64,000 bases of DNA from Paracoccus alcaliphilus (lineage in GTDB: Bacteria; Pseudomonadota; Alphaproteobacteria; Rhodobacterales; Rhodobacteraceae), in NCBI RefSeq assembly GCF_028553725.1, contig NZ_CP067124.1, positions 3,172,001 to 3,236,000 on the forward strand, written 5' to 3'. The number at the start of each line of letters is the position of its first letter. The stretch's first letter is position 1. The notes below the pieces were generated by a model that had not been told where the DNA came from, did not search any database, and saw only the letters and a list, made by a program, of their open reading frames with translations. The position numbers and the translations under genes were made by a program. Below are positions 35,677 to 44,706 of the stretch, piece after piece.

Positions 35677-35982
35677 CTAGCCCCGGCTGTAATAGGGGCG
35701 CGTCGGCATCTGGCCCGAGCGCCGCTGGACGCATCTGTCATAGACCGCAGCGGGATCGCGTCCCATCAGGTAATCCGAGGACATCTCCAGCGAGACCCTT
35801 CCCCCGGTATAGGTCGAGCCGCCGCCGCCCCCGACGCCCACCGCGACCGAGCCACGCGGACGCTCGGCCAGATCGGCCTCGCGCAGGCAGCTTGCCTCGG
35901 CCTGCTCGACCGGGACGGGGCCGCAGCCCGCGATCCCCGCCAGCAGCGGCAGCGTCAGAAAAAGGGCGGCGGCCCGCATCAT
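35677..35982 (-). CDS. Small putative lipoprotein, sdh operon
   Basis: A 101-residue protein with a signal peptide and lipobox LAGIAGC. The mature part has two further cysteines (ASCLREADL and YDRCVQRR) and a Gly-rich strand (VAVGVGGGGGST), suggesting a small disulfide-stabilised outer-membrane or periplasmic lipoprotein. Family not recognised. It starts one base after the stop of the preceding lipoprotein gene and lies between sdhA and sdhB. Confidence 0.7.
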   Translation of the reverse strand: MMRAAALFLTLPLLAGIAGCGPVPVEQAEASCLREADLAERPRGSVAVGVGGGGGSTYTGGRVSLEMSSDYLMGRDPAAVYDRCVQRRSGQMPTRPYYSRG

Positions 35983-35983
35983 G

Positions 35984-36355
35984 TCAGGCCGTGCCCGACT
36001 GGGCGGCAGCCGCGATGCATTGCGTCGTCGCCGGGCGCGACACGATCGAGGCCACGCTGTCGGCGGTGCCGCCGATACCCGCGCGGGTCGCCTGCGCGAT
36101 GTCGATCAGTTCCGCCGTGGTGGCATTGTTGACCACGCAATCGGTATAGGGCGCGGTATTCGCCCCCGGCAGCCGCTTCTGCATTTCCGTGTTGATGACG
36201 TTGCGCGCCACCTGCCGCGAGGCAGCATCCAGCACGGTCGGCGTCTGCGGCGTGGTCTGCCCGATCGGCGCGGTGCCGGGCATCGGCGTGGTCGCGACAC
36301 AGCCCGCCAAGGCCAGCGCCGCGATACCAAGACCGGCGAAAGACGTAATGCGCAT
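35984..36355 (-). CDS. Putative lipoprotein directly after sdhA
   Basis: A 123-residue protein with signal peptide and lipobox ALAGC, then a Pro/Thr-rich linker and a helical domain holding two cysteines (TDCVVNNAT and TTQCIAAAA). Family not recognised. The start codon overlaps the sdhA stop (TGATG), so its translation is coupled to SdhA. Such small secreted proteins between sdhA and sdhB are not part of the known complex II; whether they help assembly is untested. Confidence 0.72.
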   Translation of the reverse strand: MRITSFAGLGIAALALAGCVATTPMPGTAPIGQTTPQTPTVLDAASRQVARNVINTEMQKRLPGANTAPYTDCVVNNATTAELIDIAQATRAGIGGTADSVASIVSRPATTQCIAAAAQSGTA

Positions 36356-38157
36356 CAATAAACCCTCTTCTTAGGAGCAATCTTCTTCAGGTCGATTCCG
36401 CCTTCGTCGAGCGTTGTCAGAGGCTCGAGATGGACGGGACGATAGGCCAGTTTAACCTTGTTCCCTTCCACCCATGCAAGCGAATGCTTGCGCCAGTTGG
36501 CGTCATCCCGCTCAGGCCAGTCCTCATGCGCATGGGCGCCGCGGCTTTCCTTGCGGGCTTCGGCAGCGACAATGGTGGTCAGCGCATTGGGCATCAGGTT
36601 GGTCAGCTCAAGCGTTTCCATCAGGTCGGTGTTCCAGATCAATCCGCGGTCGGTGACATGCAGATCGTCCAGCTTGGCGGCGATGGCCTCCATCTTTTCG
36701 GCCCCTTCGGCCAGGGTCTTGTCGGTGCGGAACACGGCAGCGTCGGCCTGCATGGTGCGCTGCATCTCCAGCCGCAATTCGGCGGTCGGGGTGCCGCCGC
36801 TGGCATTGCGCAGACGGTCGAAACGGTCCAGCGCCTTGTCCACCTGCGCCTGATTGGTCGCGGGCACCGATGATACGCGGTCAATCACCTGCCCGGCACG
36901 GATCGCCGCCGCACGGCCGAACACCACAAGGTCGATCAGAGAGTTCGACCCCAGACGGTTCGCGCCATGCACCGATGCGCATCCGGCCTCGCCCACTGCC
37001 ATCAGGCCGGGGAAGACGCGGTCGGGTTCGTCGCCGGTCGGGTCCAGCACCTCGCCCCAATAGTTCGTGGGGATACCGCCCATGTTGTAATGCACCGTCG
37101 GCAGAATCGGGATCGGTTCTTTCGTGACATCGACACCGGCAAAGATCTTGGCCGATTCACTGATGCCGGGCAGCCGTTCGGCCAATGCCTCGGGCGGCAG
37201 ATGCATCAGGTTCAGATACATGTGATCCTTGTCGGGACCGACGCCGCGGCCCTCGCGGATCTCGATGGTGATGCAGCGGGACACCACGTCGCGCGACGCC
37301 AGATCCTTGTAGGTCGGCGCGTAACGCTCCATGAAGCGCTCGCCCTCGCTGTTGGTCAGATAGCCGCCTTCGCCGCGCGCGCCCTCGGTGATCAGACAGC
37401 CCGAGCCATAGATGCCGGTCGGGTGGAACTGCACGAATTCCATGTCCTGCAACGGCAGGCCCGCGCGCGCGACCATGCCGCCGCCGTCGCCGGTGCAGGT
37501 ATGGGCGCTGGTGGCGCTGAAATAGGCGCGGCCATAGCCGCCGGTCGCCAGCACCACCATCTTGGCGTTGAAGACGTGGATCGTGCCGTCATCCAGCTTC
37601 CAGCAGACGACGCCGGTGCAGCGGCCATCGGTGATGATCAGGTCCAGCGCGAAATATTCGATGAAGAATTCCGCCTTTTCCTTCAGCGACTGACCATAGA
37701 GCGTGTGCAGGATCGCGTGGCCGGTGCGGTCGGCGGCGGCACAGGTGCGCTGCACCGGGGGGCCTTCGCCGAATTCGGTCGTATGGCCGCCGAAGGGACG
37801 CTGATAGATCTTGCCCTCTTCGGTGCGCGAAAATGGCACACCGTAATGTTCCAGCTCGTAAACCGCCTTGGGGGCCTCTCGCGCAAGGTATTCCATCGCG
37901 TCGGTATCGCCCAGCCAGTCCGATCCCTTGACCGTGTCATACATATGCCACTGCCAGTTATCGGGGCCCATATTCGACAGGCTGGCCGCGATGCCGCCCT
38001 GCGCCGCGACCGTGTGCGAGCGGGTCGGAAAGACCTTGGTCACGCAGGCGGTGCGCAGCCCCTGTTCGGCCATGCCAAGCGTCGCGCGCAGACCGGCACC
38101 ACCGGCCCCCACCACGACGACGTCGTAATCATGCGTATGAATATCGTAAGCAGCCAT
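36355..38157 (-). CDS. sdhA: Succinate dehydrogenase flavoprotein subunit
   Basis: A 600-residue complex II subunit that oxidises succinate to fumarate. GAGGAG (residues 17-22) binds [13 protein letters not shown] (His48) is the covalent flavin attachment; [21 protein letters not shown] and HARG-type segments in the capping and substrate region are intact. It follows sdhD by seven bases and overlaps a lipoprotein start with its stop. Confidence 0.97.
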   Translation of the reverse strand: MAAYDIHTHDYDVVVVGAGGAGLRATLGMAEQGLRTACVTKVFPTRSHTVAAQGGIAASLSNMGPDNWQWHMYDTVKGSDWLGDTDAMEYLAREAPKAVYELEHYGVPFSRTEEGKIYQRPFGGHTTEFGEGPPVQRTCAAADRTGHAILHTLYGQSLKEKAEFFIEYFALDLIITDGRCTGVVCWKLDDGTIHVFNAKMVVLATGGYGRAYFSATSAHTCTGDGGGMVARAGLPLQDMEFVQFHPTGIYGSGCLITEGARGEGGYLTNSEGERFMERYAPTYKDLASRDVVSRCITIEIREGRGVGPDKDHMYLNLMHLPPEALAERLPGISESAKIFAGVDVTKEPIPILPTVHYNMGGIPTNYWGEVLDPTGDEPDRVFPGLMAVGEAGCASVHGANRLGSNSLIDLVVFGRAAAIRAGQVIDRVSSVPATNQAQVDKALDRFDRLRNASGGTPTAELRLEMQRTMQADAAVFRTDKTLAEGAEKMEAIAAKLDDLHVTDRGLIWNTDLMETLELTNLMPNALTTIVAAEARKESRGAHAHEDWPERDDANWRKHSLAWVEGNKVKLAYRPVHLEPLTTLDEGGIDLKKIAPKKRVY

Positions 38158-38164
38158 GATGTCC

Positions 38165-38551
38165 TCAGATCGCGACGGTGGAAAATGCCATCCGGGCCAG
38201 CGCGAACAGCGCCGCCGCGATGACCGCCCAGCCGAAGATCACCGAGCCGATGATCGCCGCCTTGCGCGCCGAATGTTGCAGATAATCGTCGATCATCACG
38301 CGGGTGCCCTTGATGAAATGGACCATGCCGACGGTGATGAAGCCCGCGGTGATCAGCGCCGGCAGGGGGCGGCCGAAATAGGCCACCAGCCCGGCCTGCG
38401 ACAACCCGATGGCGCAGGCGATGACCAGCATGAAGGCCGGGGTCAGCAGCACCAGCGCGCAGGCGGTGACGGTCATGAACCAGTGATCCTGCGTGCCGCT
38501 GCGTGCCGAGCCGAGGCCGGTGGCAGCTTTGCGTGGGGTGATAAAGCGCAT
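38165..38551 (-). CDS. sdhD: Succinate dehydrogenase membrane anchor subunit D
   Basis: A 128-residue protein with three predicted transmembrane helices. [20 protein letters not shown] at the third segment border is typical of SdhD, with the conserved D-Y near the quinone site; HWFMTVTA starts the first helix. Together with SdhC it holds heme b and ubiquinone. It lies 17 bases after sdhC. Confidence 0.92.
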   Translation of the reverse strand: MRFITPRKAATGLGSARSGTQDHWFMTVTACALVLLTPAFMLVIACAIGLSQAGLVAYFGRPLPALITAGFITVGMVHFIKGTRVMIDDYLQHSARKAAIIGSVIFGWAVIAAALFALARMAFSTVAI

Positions 38552-38568
38552 GTCTCGCCTCCTTCGGC

Positions 38569-38961
38569 TCAGGCCACGAAGAACAGGATGATGCTGATCA
38601 GGGTCAGCACGACCGAACCGGCGATGATCAGCTTGCTGGACCGTTCCGCCTGCCCGATCTCCAACCCGTGGCCCGCGTCATAGAACAGGTGCCGGATGCC
38701 AGCCAGCGTGTGATACCACAGCGCCCAGGCCGATCCCGCCAGCACGATGAAGCCCAGCCAGGACCGCACCACCCAGTCGGCGACGGCAAAGGCGCCGGGG
38801 CCGGTCACGGCGGCGACCAGCCACCAGACGATCAGCACGATCCCCGCGACCAGCGCGTGTCCGGTGATCCGCGTCAGGATCGAGGTCACTGCCGCCAGAG
38901 GCAGGCGATAGACCTGAAGATGAGGTGAAAGAGGCCGGTTTCCCCGGTTCACATCGGCCAT
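38569..38961 (-). CDS. sdhC: Succinate dehydrogenase cytochrome b556 subunit
   Basis: A 130-residue protein with three predicted helices. The N-terminal RPLSPHLQVYRLP and SILTRITGHAL contain the conserved Ser and Arg at the ubiquinone site, and HTLAGIRHLFYDAGH carries the heme-ligand His. The start at 38961 follows AAGGAGCGCCGC. First gene of the sdh operon; paired palindromes lie 155-185 bases upstream. Confidence 0.94.
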   Translation of the reverse strand: MADVNRGNRPLSPHLQVYRLPLAAVTSILTRITGHALVAGIVLIVWWLVAAVTGPGAFAVADWVVRSWLGFIVLAGSAWALWYHTLAGIRHLFYDAGHGLEIGQAERSSKLIIAGSVVLTLISIILFFVA

Positions 38962-39115
38962 GATGCGGCGCTCCTTTGTCGGTTCTTGCCCGACCCGTCG
39001 CAGACTCTCTGCTGGCCGCTCGGGCTGGCGAATTCGCGTCCTTCTGTCGTCTCTTTTGCCATCTGTCATCCCGATTTGCCAGTCCGGTACCATATTAAAG
39101 TCTGATTCCCGCTTT

Positions 39116-39146
39116 TGTGATCACACTTATCACTCCTGTGATCACA
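39116..39146 (-). promoter_or_regulatory. Tandem TGTGATCACA palindromes upstream of sdhC
   Basis: Two perfect 10-bp palindromes, 39116-39125 and 39137-39146, have centres 21 bases apart (two helical turns). A near copy, TGCGATCACA, is at 39249-39258. On the minus strand a possible -10 element (TTTAATATG) follows the first box, so the boxes overlap the likely -35 region of the sdh promoter. They do not match the FNR or full CRP spacing; the ligand is unknown. Confidence 0.65.
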
Positions 39147-39253
39147 GTTCCCGCGAGTCGCGGTAACAGTTGACGAAATCAAACAGGATTGAACGGTCCG
39201 TGCAGCCTCATTCCGCTGCAATAACAGGGTTCCGTCACGCCCCACTTCTGCGA

Positions 39254-39823
39254 TCACATCCCGGCGCCCAGTACCAGACCCGACCCATCCGGCGCCTGTC
39301 GGCAATGGGTAAGGATACCCCGCACCTCGGCCCGGCGGGTCAGATGGACCACGCGCAGACCCTCATGCGGCTGGGCCAGCAGCCTTTGAATGCCCTGCCG
39401 GGAAGTCTCACGCGTGCGCCAGATGAATTTCAGGAATTCGATGGTCTGGCGGCCAAAGACCTCGGTACATCCTTCGGTCATGTCGGGGCGGTGCTGGCCA
39501 CGATGGCGCAAGGTGCGGATCAGAACGCGGCTGATGCGCAGCCCGACCGGCAGGTCCAGCCAGATCAGCAGATCGGCACGGGCGGCGCGTTCGCGATAGG
39601 TGCGGGAATGACCGCCTTCGAGGATCCAGCGATCCTTCGCGTGAATCTTGCGGGTCAGCAGATCCTTTTCCTGCCGGTCACGCTCGACCCAGCCGGGCAG
39701 CCAGTGGATCTGGTCCATGTGGTGAACCGGCAGGCCGCTGATCGCGCCCAGCCGCGTGGCCAGCCAGGATTTTCCCGACCCGGGCCCGCCCACGACCATG
39801 ATCCGCTGGATGACTGATTCCAT
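39254..39823 (-). CDS. P-loop ATPase of the adenylate-kinase-like (topology-modulation) type
   Basis: A 189-residue P-loop protein with Walker A VVGGPGSGKSWLA (about residues 10-22), then HHMDQIHWLPGWVERD and WILEGGHSRTYRERAARAD, the pattern of small adenylate-kinase-like proteins often labelled DNA topology modulation protein FlaR. True activity of the family is unknown. Two starts are possible (39823 or the ATG eight codons later). It follows mch by seven bases and precedes the sdh promoter region. Confidence 0.8.
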   Translation of the reverse strand: MESVIQRIMVVGGPGSGKSWLATRLGAISGLPVHHMDQIHWLPGWVERDRQEKDLLTRKIHAKDRWILEGGHSRTYRERAARADLLIWLDLPVGLRISRVLIRTLRHRGQHRPDMTEGCTEVFGRQTIEFLKFIWRTRETSRQGIQRLLAQPHEGLRVVHLTRRAEVRGILTHCRQAPDGSGLVLGAGM

Positions 39824-39830
39824 GCGCGGA

Positions 39831-40865
39831 TCAAATCGGCATCAGCGCCCAATAGTCCAGATCCAGCAGCACTTGCGGATCGTATTTCCCATCCTCGCCC
39901 TTCAGCACGAAATCCGCGCTGTCGCCCTTGGTCGCGACCAGCCGCAGCCGGATCGCGCCAACGCCGGGCGCGTCCGTTTCGGCCTTGTCCAGCACCTCGG
40001 ACCATGCCCGCAGGGTATCGCCCGAAAAGCACGGATTGGCATGGGCGCCCGCGTTCAGCGCCACGATCATCTGCGCATTGGCCAGCCCGTTGAAGGACAG
40101 CGCCCGCGCCATGCTGATGACATGGCCGCCATAGATCAGCCGCCGCCCGTCCTCGCGATTGGTCGCGTCGAAATGCACCTTGGCGGTGTTCTGCCACAGC
40201 CGGGTGGCCAGCATATGCTCGGCCTCTTCGACGGTGCAGCCATCGACATGGTTGATTTTCTCGCCCACCGCATAGTCGCCCCAGCGATGCGGTTCCCCGG
40301 CCAGTTCGAAATCGTAATCCGCAAAGCTCAGCCCCTCGGGCACGACCAGATCGTCTGCCGCCACCGCCCCGGCCAGTTGCGGCACCACCGCATCGGGCGG
40401 AGACGCATCCGCGTCGCGTTTGCGGACCATGACCCAGCGGACATATTTCAGCACCACCTCATCCACCTGATTGAGCCCGCGGGTGCGGACCCAGACCACG
40501 CCGGATTTGCCGTTCGAGTTCTGCCTGAGCCCGATCACCTCGGATTCCGAGCGCAGCGTGTCGCCCGGCCAGACCGGCCGCAGCCAGCGCCCCTCGGCAT
40601 AGCCCAGATTGGCGATGGCGTTCAGGCTGATATCCGGCACCGTCTTGCCGAAGACGACGTGAAAGGCGATCAGATCGTCCAGCGGGCTGCCCTCCAGCCC
40701 CGACCGGGCGGCGAATTCGTCGCTGGAATAAAGCGCATGCCGCGCCGGATACAGCGCGTGATACAGCGCCCGCTCGCCCTCCGCGACAGTGCGCGGCACG
40801 GCATGGCGGATCACCTGACCGATATGGTAATCCTCGAAAAAGCGGCCCGGATTGGTCTTGCTCAT
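39831..40865 (-). CDS. mch: Mesaconyl-CoA hydratase (beta-methylmalyl-CoA dehydratase)
   Basis: A 344-residue protein with two MaoC-type hotdog halves, starting with GRFFEDYHIGQVIRHAVPRT. Length and sequence match mesaconyl-CoA hydratase of the ethylmalonyl-CoA pathway, which hydrates mesaconyl-C1-CoA to beta-methylmalyl-CoA during acetyl-CoA assimilation. LIYGGHVISMARALS carries the conserved C-terminal segment. AAGGGACAGC precedes the ATG. A malyl-CoA-lyase-like gene is in the same run, supporting the assignment. Confidence 0.92.
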   Translation of the reverse strand: MSKTNPGRFFEDYHIGQVIRHAVPRTVAEGERALYHALYPARHALYSSDEFAARSGLEGSPLDDLIAFHVVFGKTVPDISLNAIANLGYAEGRWLRPVWPGDTLRSESEVIGLRQNSNGKSGVVWVRTRGLNQVDEVVLKYVRWVMVRKRDADASPPDAVVPQLAGAVAADDLVVPEGLSFADYDFELAGEPHRWGDYAVGEKINHVDGCTVEEAEHMLATRLWQNTAKVHFDATNREDGRRLIYGGHVISMARALSFNGLANAQMIVALNAGAHANPCFSGDTLRAWSEVLDKAETDAPGVGAIRLRLVATKGDSADFVLKGEDGKYDPQVLLDLDYWALMPI

Positions 40866-40874
40866 TGCTGTCCC

Positions 40875-41081
40875 TTATTGCTGGCCCAGTTTCATGTCGG
40901 GGTGATAGTCGCCCTCGATTTCCTTGGTCACCGCCTGCGCGCAACGCATCACGCCCTTTTGCGGATCGAACGCCATCGAGGGGCTGCCATGCAGTTGCCA
41001 GCCCTTCGACAGCGCCTCGCTGATCTTGTGGCAGAAGGCCGATGTGTCATCCTCGGTCAGCAGGCGATAGATCAGCGGCAT
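40875..41081 (-). CDS. DUF1737 protein
   Basis: A 68-residue protein, MPLIYRLLTEDDTSAFCHKI then EALSKGWQLHGSPSMAFD, the pattern of DUF1737 (a short alpha/beta protein of unknown function). It starts one base after the nnrU stop and ends nine bases before mch, so it is within a tight run of genes. No activity can be inferred. Confidence 0.87.
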   Translation of the reverse strand: MPLIYRLLTEDDTSAFCHKISEALSKGWQLHGSPSMAFDPQKGVMRCAQAVTKEIEGDYHPDMKLGQQ

Positions 41082-41082
41082 G

Positions 41083-41634
41083 TCACGCTCCGAACGGGTT
41101 GGGGCCGATGAACCCGTGAATCAGCCCGATGACGATCAGCACGACGACCGCGCCGACAGCAGCCATCGCCTCTTTGCGGACCGGGAAGGGGCCGGTGGGC
41201 GTGGCCGGACGCGGCGTGGTGCGGTTCAGCACCGCCATTTCGACCAATGCCCACAGCAACAGCCCGCCGAACAGCACGAAGGACGGCATGTCGCCATTCG
41301 GCAGCAGATGCGCAACGGTGAACAGCGCGAATCCGGTCAGCTGCGGATGGCGCAGATGCGCGACCACGCGGGTTTTCATGCCATCGGCGGCGAACAGATA
41401 GATCGCCAGCAGCATCAGCAGGTTGTTGATGCCCTTCAGCGCCGGATGCGGCCCCCAGAAGAAGGCGCCATCGGCCACGCGATAGCCCCAGATCATCAGG
41501 ATGACCGACAGCAGCAACAGGCCCGCGACCACGCCGCGACCGCCCGACCCCATCGCCGCGCGGCGTTCGGGGGCCAGCCGTTTGAACAGATGCGCGCCCC
41601 ACCACAGGGCCACACCAAGGATCAGGATCAACAT
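41083..41634 (-). CDS. NnrU-family membrane protein
   Basis: A 183-residue protein with five or so transmembrane helices and the family features GAHLFKRLAPERR, GYR, HPALKGINNLLML and HLRHPQLTGFALFTVAHLL. NnrU was first seen in the nitric-oxide-reductase regulon of Rhodobacter and resembles isoprenylcysteine-methyltransferase-like NnrU/MttW membrane proteins; its job is unknown. AAGGAGGCC precedes the ATG. Here it sits between the lyase gene and DUF1737-mch rather than beside denitrification genes. Confidence 0.87.
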   Translation of the reverse strand: MLILILGVALWWGAHLFKRLAPERRAAMGSGGRGVVAGLLLLSVILMIWGYRVADGAFFWGPHPALKGINNLLMLLAIYLFAADGMKTRVVAHLRHPQLTGFALFTVAHLLPNGDMPSFVLFGGLLLWALVEMAVLNRTTPRPATPTGPFPVRKEAMAAVGAVVVLIVIGLIHGFIGPNPFGA

Positions 41635-41675
41635 CTGGCCTCCTTTCGCTGGATGTAACGGCGACCACCCTGCCC

Positions 41676-42524
41676 CTATCCGGCCATGGCCGCAATCGCT
41701 CCGGCGCGGTCCAGCGTCTTGCGGGCGGTATCGACATGCAGATTCTCGACGATCCTGCCATCCACCACCGCGACGCCCTTGCCCTCGGCCGTGGCGGCCT
41801 CGAAGGCCTCGATCTGGCGGCGGGCCAGTTCGATCTCGCCATCGGTGGGCGCGAAGGCCTGATTGGCGATGGCCAGCTGCGCCGGATGGATCAGCGTCTT
41901 GCCGTCAAAGCCCATGTCGCGGCCCTGTTCGCATTCGGCGCGCAGCCCATCCTCGTCCTTGAAGGCGTTGAACACACCGTCCACGATGACCTTGCCGTAA
42001 GCTTTGGCGGCCAGCAGGCACAGGCCCAGCCCGGCCTGCATCGGCAGCCGGTCGGCGCGAAAGCGGCTGTTCAGTTCCTTCGCCAGATCGTTGGTGCCCA
42101 TGACCATGCCTTGCAAGCGCGGATGAGCGGCGATTTCGGCGGCGTTCAGCATCCCCAACGGCGTTTCCATCATCGCCCACAGCGGCAGGTCGGGGATCAG
42201 CGCCGCCACGCGGTCCAGATCGGCGGCACTGTTCACCTTGGGAATCAGCACCGCATCGGCCTTGCCCACCAGCGCCGCGCAGGCGCGCGCATCGGCCTGC
42301 CCCCATTCGCTGTCCAGCCCGTTGATGCGTACGATCCGCGCCCGGGGGCCGTAATCATTGGCCAGCGCCGCCGCCAACCCCTCGCGCGCGGCGGCTTTTT
42401 CACCCGGCGCCACCGCGTCCTCGAGGTCGAAGATGATGGCATCGGTGGCCAGCCCCTGCGCCTTTTCCATCGCGCGGAGATTGGCGGCGGGGATATACAG
42501 AACGGACCTGTAAGGGCGGGTCAT
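41676..42524 (-). CDS. mcl2: HpcH/HpaI-type lyase family, probable (3S)-malyl-CoA thioesterase
   Basis: A 282-residue CitE-like protein starting RPYRSVLYIPAANLRAMEKA, with the metal-binding IIFDLEDAVAP, the Arg of IVRINGLDSEW and MMETPLGMLNAAEIA. Rhodobacter uses two such proteins: Mcl1 (malyl-CoA/beta-methylmalyl-CoA lyase, about 318 residues) and the shorter Mcl2, a (3S)-malyl-CoA thioesterase that completes the apparent malate synthase step. The length and its neighbour mch favour Mcl2. A GAGGAGGTT ribosome site precedes the ATG at 42524. Confidence 0.78.
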   Translation of the reverse strand: MTRPYRSVLYIPAANLRAMEKAQGLATDAIIFDLEDAVAPGEKAAAREGLAAALANDYGPRARIVRINGLDSEWGQADARACAALVGKADAVLIPKVNSAADLDRVAALIPDLPLWAMMETPLGMLNAAEIAAHPRLQGMVMGTNDLAKELNSRFRADRLPMQAGLGLCLLAAKAYGKVIVDGVFNAFKDEDGLRAECEQGRDMGFDGKTLIHPAQLAIANQAFAPTDGEIELARRQIEAFEAATAEGKGVAVVDGRIVENLHVDTARKTLDRAGAIAAMAG

Positions 42525-42605
42525 GGGAACCTCCTCGCAATTTTCTTGCGTGAAACTGCCGTGCGGCGGCAGAAATGGCAAGTCAATTTTCGCTGCATCG
42601 CGGCA

Positions 42606-43358
42606 TTACCTGACCAGAGCTTGCCAGATCAGCCGCAGCGACACCGCCAGCAGCCCCCATGTGATCAGTTTGTAGAACAGGTCCTGCGGGATGATCCGCA
42701 CCAGCCGCAGCCCGATCCAGACCGAGACCAGCGCCACCGGGGTCAGCACCGCCGCCGCCGCCAGATTCGCAGGCGACAGCTGCCCCAGCGCGGCATAGGG
42801 GATCAGCTTTACCCAGTTGGTGATGGCAAAGAACCATGTCGTCGTGCCCGCATAGACCAGCGCAGGCAGGCGCAGCGGCTGGACATAGACCTGAAAGGGC
42901 GGCGCGCCCGAATGGCTGACAAAGCTGGTATAGCCCGCCACCGACCCCCAGAAATTTCCCTTGACCGGCGAAACCGGGCGCGGATGCGCGCCCAGATCGG
43001 GGCGGATCAGCGCATTCAGCGCAAAGGCCAGCCCGATGATGCCGACGATCAGCGTCACCCCCCAATCCGGCACAATATGCGCCGTGGCCCAGCCAAAGGC
43101 GATGCCGATAACCGATCCCGGCAGCGCCGTTTTCAGCACCCGCATGTCAAAGCTGCGGCGAAAGGCGATCAGCCCGCCGATATCCGACACGACATAGACC
43201 GGCAGCATCAGCCCCGCCGCCTGCACCGGCGACATGACCAGCGACAGCATCGGCACGGCAATGATCGCCACCATCGCCAGCCCGCCCTTGGCCATGCCCA
43301 CCGCCATCGAGGCCAGCACGGCCAGAATCCAGCCCTCGGTCGTCAGTTCCAGCATCAT
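42606..43358 (-). CDS. TauE/SafE-family membrane transporter
   Basis: A 250-residue protein with about eight predicted transmembrane helices. SMAVGMAKGGLAM in the first helix and FVSHSGAPPFQVYVQPLRL in the centre are typical of TauE/SafE (sulfite/sulfonate exporter) proteins, which export sulfite, sulfoacetate or other organic anions. Substrate is not known here. The ATG at 43358 (GGGGA upstream) is used; the gene is divergent from mdh. Confidence 0.88.
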   Translation of the reverse strand: MMLELTTEGWILAVLASMAVGMAKGGLAMVAIIAVPMLSLVMSPVQAAGLMLPVYVVSDIGGLIAFRRSFDMRVLKTALPGSVIGIAFGWATAHIVPDWGVTLIVGIIGLAFALNALIRPDLGAHPRPVSPVKGNFWGSVAGYTSFVSHSGAPPFQVYVQPLRLPALVYAGTTTWFFAITNWVKLIPYAALGQLSPANLAAAAVLTPVALVSVWIGLRLVRIIPQDLFYKLITWGLLAVSLRLIWQALVR

Positions 43359-43499
43359 TCCCCGCCGCTTTGGTCCGCTATTGGCGGCCAAGCCATGCGC
43401 CGGATGCGGCGAAATCTCCAGCCCGAAATCGCCGCTGTCAGCGCCAACAATGCCGCGGCGCGGCGTCAAAGGCTTGCGATTCGCCGCATGAGGTCTTAA

Positions 43500-44501
<1,002 letters not shown>

Positions 44502-44522
44502 CCTTTGGGTCATCGCGATATC

Positions 44523-44552
44523 GGCGCGTCCCTGGAGGGGCGCGCCTTTTTC
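44523..44552 (+). terminator. Intrinsic terminator of mdh
   Basis: GGCGCG-TCC, a short loop and GGGG-CGCGCC pair, followed by five T. It ends 50 bases after the mdh stop and marks the left edge of the inserted island. Confidence 0.88.
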
Positions 44553-44683
44553 ATGCGCGGGTTGCCGGTTGCGTCCCGCGACGGTGGGGGGCTGCCTGCC
44601 CTTCTCTATCGGGCCGCTTCCGGCCAGCAAACGCTAGAAACCCCTTGTATTGTTGGCTCAAGTGCCGCTTTTGGTGCCATGGG

Positions 44684-44695
44684 CGGTGCCAGAAT
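44684..44695 (+). repeat. Candidate attachment-site core, left copy
   Basis: CGGTGCCAGAAT occurs here, 11 bases before the integrase start, and again at 47538-47549. A further GGTGCC lies just to the left (44673-44678), so some of these may be integrase arm sites rather than cross-over cores. Confidence 0.4.
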
Positions 44696-44706
44696 GAGGG
44701 AAGCGG

